Below are positions 14,471 to 17,067 of a stretch of DNA of 17,067 nucleotides, piece after piece. Under the pieces are notes generated by a model, which was not told where the DNA came from, did no database searches, and worked only from the letters and a program-made list of their open reading frames with translations. A program made the position numbers and the translations under genes. The DNA is from Clostridiales bacterium. Its GTDB lineage: Bacteria; Bacillota; Clostridia; Lachnospirales; Lachnospiraceae. The stretch spans positions 1-17,067 of the forward strand of contig JAGZDD010000078.1 in assembly GCA_018369015.1 (NCBI GenBank), given 5' to 3'. Within the stretch, counting starts at the first letter, position 1, and each line of letters starts with the position of its first letter.

Positions 14471-16651
14471 CTATATCATCTCAAAATACATCTGATACCC
14501 CCGGTACGGACCGCTTTCCAAGGGCAGGGGAAATCCTGCCCACATAAGGGCTGCCCCGGAATACACCTTCCCGGTCTTTTCCTCCCGGTACAGGCTGTGT
14601 TCCTTAAGGCCCAAAAGCCTTACATAATTCACCGTCATATTGCCGTGCATCTGAAGCATAATCACATTAAGAAGAACCTTCGTCTTATCCTCCGACACAA
14701 AAGCCCAGGCGGCGGTTTCATCCGCTGCCGGATTGCTTAGGCGGTAATAATCGCCGCCTGCAATGAGAGGGGCATATTTGTGGTAAGCCCGGATCTGCTC
14801 CCTGATTTTATCCTTTTCCTCATCATCTAATTTCCCCGGATCAAGCTCATAGCCAAAGGTTCCGGCCATTGCGACCACCCCGCGGGTATTCATCGATACG
14901 CTCCGTCCGGTCTGATGATTAGGCACTGTCGATACGTGAGCGCCCATAGTACCTGCCGGATAAATAAAAGAAGTACCGTACTGGATGATTGTCCGATCAA
15001 TGGCGTCTGTGTTATCGCTGCACCAGATTTGCGGCGTATAGTAAAGCATCCCGGCATCAAACCTGCCGCCTCCGCCGCAGCAGCCTTCAATTAAAAGATT
15101 AGGGTAACGGGAAATAAGCTTCTCAAGCACCTCGTAAACGCCAAGAACATAGTCGTAAAGCACCTGTCCTGAATCCTTTCCCTCCGGCGAAAATACATTA
15201 GCAATGCTCCGGTTCATATCCCACTTAACATAGTCCATATTGGCACTGTCAAGCAGCTCGCACAGCCGGCCATAAATAAAATCCCGCACTTTCCTTCTGG
15301 AAAAATCCAGGACGAGCTGGTTACGGCTGCGGACCGGCCCCCTTCCGGGGATGACGAAAGCCCAGTCCGGATGCGCTCGGTAAAGTTCGCTGTCCTCTGA
15401 AATCATTTCCGGCTCTACCCATATTCCAAACTTTAGCCCCAGTCCATTGACATTCTCAACAAGCGTTTTTAAGGAACAGCCAAGCTTTTCCTCATTCACT
15501 GTCCAGTCTCCCAGGCTGCTGTTGTCATCGCTGCGGCGCCCGAACCACCCGTCATCCATAACAACCATTTCAATGCCAAGCCCGGCCGCCTCTCTGGCCA
15601 GGTTAAGAATCGTTTCCCCGTTAAAATTAAAATACGCCGCTTCCCAGCTATTAATCAGCACAGGCCGGGAAATATCCCGGTATTTGCCCCGGCACAAATG
15701 CTTCCTGAAACATTTATGAAAATTTTGGCTAAGCTTTGAAAATCCCTCTGTAGAACAGGTCATAACCGTTTCCGGCACAATCAGGCTTTCCCCGGCAGCC
15801 AGGGGATAAGAAAACATATCGCCCGGCAGCCCAAGAAGGATACGCGTCTGATTAAACTGGTCCTTCTGGGCCTCCCCAAGAAAATTGCCGCTATATACAA
15901 GTGTCAGGCCATAGCACAGCCCGCAGTCCTCCTGGGTATTTTCCCCAGCCAGAATCATTGACGGATTGTACTGATGGCTTGAGCTTCCGCGCCCGCTGCC
16001 AATCGAAAGGCGCTCATGCCCGACCTTGATCCGGGAAACATTCCGCTCCATATTATGACGGCCATAAAAGGTCATAAGCTCATAATCGCCATAAATAAAA
16101 TCCATTGCCGCAGAAGCCGCCTTTTCCACAAAAACGCGTTCTCCTCCGCTATTCATCAGCTTTACGCTCCGGGTAATAATATCAAGCTTTGGCAAAACGC
16201 CATACAGCAGTACCGCCTGAACGTGGGTCACGGGGTCCTCCATATATACCTCAAGGGTCTGTGCTTCCTCTGCCTGTGCGTAAACCGCCGGAAGGCCATC
16301 AAGGCTGTATTTCCCACCATAAATTTTATGCCCGGTGTAACGCAGGTCACAGCAGTAGGTGCCATCTCCATTGCGCACAATCAGCGCCGGACTCCGGTAA
16401 TCCCCAGTGCCTGCGCAGGGAAATTCCTGGGGCAGTGCGTCCATAGAGTAGGTGCGGCAGCTTCCCACATCCGCAGGGCAGCCGGAAAAACCCCGGTCAG
16501 CAAAGGTAAGGAGGTAATCCATTTCTCCATCTGCCTTTTTCCCGTAATAAAGGTGAAGCAGGAAGCCGTAGGCGTCTGCCTGAAACTGATAGGTTGTATG
16601 CTCTGTCTGTAATGTAAAAATCTGATTATCTTTCTGGAAATGAATACACAT
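14471..16651 (-). CDS. alpha-galactosidase, glycoside hydrolase family 36
   Basis: A 726-residue retaining alpha-galactosidase, matching the ~730 residues usual for Gram-positive GH36 enzymes. It has an N-terminal beta-sandwich (MCIHFQKDNQIFTLQTEHTT onward), then the catalytic barrel with VVMDDGWFG, the nucleophile D478 in YVKWDMNR and the acid/base D546 in WCSDNTD, preceded by the EGCCGGGGRFD loop, and a C-terminal beta domain. There is no signal peptide, so it acts in the cytoplasm on imported galactosides such as raffinose or melibiose. The ATG at 16651 has AAAGGAG 9 bases upstream. The frame stays open to 16873, but that extension lies in a GC-rich repeat and is Arg/Ala/Pro-rich noise. 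The repeat directly abuts the RBS, so its promoter must be inside or beyond it. Confidence 0.96.
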   Translation of the reverse strand: MCIHFQKDNQIFTLQTEHTTYQFQADAYGFLLHLYYGKKADGEMDYLLTFADRGFSGCPADVGSCRTYSMDALPQEFPCAGTGDYRSPALIVRNGDGTYCCDLRYTGHKIYGGKYSLDGLPAVYAQAEEAQTLEVYMEDPVTHVQAVLLYGVLPKLDIITRSVKLMNSGGERVFVEKAASAAMDFIYGDYELMTFYGRHNMERNVSRIKVGHERLSIGSGRGSSSHQYNPSMILAGENTQEDCGLCYGLTLVYSGNFLGEAQKDQFNQTRILLGLPGDMFSYPLAAGESLIVPETVMTCSTEGFSKLSQNFHKCFRKHLCRGKYRDISRPVLINSWEAAYFNFNGETILNLAREAAGLGIEMVVMDDGWFGRRSDDNSSLGDWTVNEEKLGCSLKTLVENVNGLGLKFGIWVEPEMISEDSELYRAHPDWAFVIPGRGPVRSRNQLVLDFSRRKVRDFIYGRLCELLDSANMDYVKWDMNRSIANVFSPEGKDSGQVLYDYVLGVYEVLEKLISRYPNLLIEGCCGGGGRFDAGMLYYTPQIWCSDNTDAIDRTIIQYGTSFIYPAGTMGAHVSTVPNHQTGRSVSMNTRGVVAMAGTFGYELDPGKLDDEEKDKIREQIRAYHKYAPLIAGGDYYRLSNPAADETAAWAFVSEDKTKVLLNVIMLQMHGNMTVNYVRLLGLKEHSLYREEKTGKVYSGAALMWAGFPLPLESGPYRGYQMYFEMI

Positions 16652-16666
16652 ATACGTAATCTCCTT

Positions 16667-16805
16667 TTTACTATGAAAGCTCGGCAAGCGGACGCACATC
16701 CGGGCAAGCTCGCTTGTCCGGATGCGCGGACATTTGCCGACAAGACGGTATGAGCGCGGGGTGCTGCGTGCCTGTGGCGCGCGTTCAGCACCGACCGGAG
16801 CGGCA
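16667..16805 (+). repeat. GC-rich hairpin repeat, middle copy (variant)
   Basis: Starts TTTACTATGAAAGC and ends CAGCACCGACCGGAGCGGCA, the same ends as the copy at 16927-17067. The first hairpin has been replaced by a different one: arms 16697-16709 and 16712-16724 (13 bp) inside CGGCAA...TTGCCG. The second hairpin (GTGCTG...CAGCAC with CGTGCC/GGCGCG inside) is kept. It occupies the region directly upstream of the alpha-galactosidase RBS. Confidence 0.8.
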
Positions 16806-16926
16806 GCGTAGACATGCCGAAGGCAGAACGTAAAGCGCGAATACCGGCGCAGATGGTGGAGTGCCGCAGGCACGGAACCATCTGGCTTTCATCCGTGGTG
16901 GAGCCGCGCGCAGCGCGGCATGAAAG
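16806..16926. repeat. linker segment between repeat copies, two hairpins
   Basis: GC-rich and probably part of the composite repeat. Arms 16850-16865 and 16869-16884 pair (8 + 5 bp, 3-base internal loop, GCA loop), and 16903-16909 pairs perfectly with 16913-16919 around another GCA. It ends GCATGAAAG, which with the next TTTACTATGAAAGC makes a short ATGAAAG direct repeat. No gene is convincing here. Confidence 0.6.
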
Positions 16927-17067
16927 TTTACTATGAAAGCCCCGGACGGCGGCTGTGTACCAGGGGGCGCTTGCGCACAATGGTACGCAGACATCGGACG
17001 GGCAAGGTGGTATGAGTGCGGGGTGCTGCGTGCCAGTGGCACGCGTCCAGCACCGACCGGAGCGGCA
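16927..17067 (+). repeat. GC-rich hairpin repeat, right copy
   Basis: Opens TTTACTATGAAAGC and reaches CAGCACCGACCGGAGCGGCA at the window edge. Hairpin 1: arms 16953-16962 and 16981-16990, 10 bp. Hairpin 2: GTGCTG-CGTGCC (17023-17034) with GGCACG (17038-17043) and CAGCAC (17048-17053). About 95% identical over 100 bases to the inverted left-end copy. Confidence 0.85.

Noticed and set aside
16016..16612. 198-codon plus-strand open frame
   Set aside because: Antisense to the well-supported alpha-galactosidase and without recognisable motifs.
16652..16873. N-terminal extension of the alpha-galactosidase to 800 residues
   Set aside because: The extra part is Arg/Ala/Pro-rich translation of the GC-rich repeat; the RBS sits directly before the ATG at 16651.
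16933..17067. Open frame from ATG AAA GCC in the right repeat, also present in the left copy
   Set aside because: The frame stops soon in the left and middle copies, has no RBS, and base changes follow hairpin pairing rather than codon positions.
1..17067. CRISPR array, tRNA, rRNA or transposase gene
   Set aside because: None was seen; the only repeats are the GC-rich hairpin family and short regulatory-type repeats.

Overview
The window looks like chromosome from a low-to-mid GC Firmicute of class Clostridia, most likely Lachnospiraceae. Evidence: strong AGGAGG-type ribosome binding sites, a T-box leader, sigma-A promoters with 17-bp spacers, two LplA-type lipoproteins with a DUF3502-like C-terminus, an AraC/GH39 fusion regulator and a GH36 alpha-galactosidase. 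The assignment rests on family types, not on a search.

Layout. 1-204: a GC-rich, hairpin-rich repeat running off the left edge. 203-656: a minus-strand T-box leader with its own promoter; its gene lies beyond the left edge, behind the repeat. 738-1571: AraC regulator (-). 1645-2033: a self-contained small plus-strand unit with promoter, folded leader, strong RBS, 44-codon peptide gene and terminator. 2045-3184: class V aminotransferase of the cysteine desulfurase superfamily (-). 3271-4881: sugar-binding lipoprotein (-). 5205-7064: divergent AraC protein fused to a GH39-like domain that has lost both catalytic glutamates (+). 7093-8091: UroD/MtaA-type methyltransferase (-), behind a Crp/Fnr regulator at 8175-8849 (-). 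9165-9941: RpiR regulator (-). 10135-13685: a tight operon (-) of sugar isomerase/epimerase, a second lipoprotein and a Gfo/Idh/MocA oxidoreductase. 14005-14406: a small PH-domain-like protein (+). 14471-16651: GH36 alpha-galactosidase (-). 16667-17067: two more copies of the GC-rich repeat, inverted relative to the left one.

How the parts may work together (inference). This is a carbohydrate-use region with many local regulators (two AraC, one Crp/Fnr, one RpiR). The lipoproteins would capture sugars or glycosides, the alpha-galactosidase would release galactose, and the oxidoreductase and isomerase would convert unusual sugars or inositol-like compounds. No ABC permease, ATPase or sugar kinase is present, so both lipoproteins must use transport machinery encoded elsewhere.

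The least explained parts are the peptide unit with its folded leader (1681-1943), the GC-rich repeat family whose hairpin arms co-vary between copies, and the AraC regulator carrying a degenerate glycosidase as a probable sensor.
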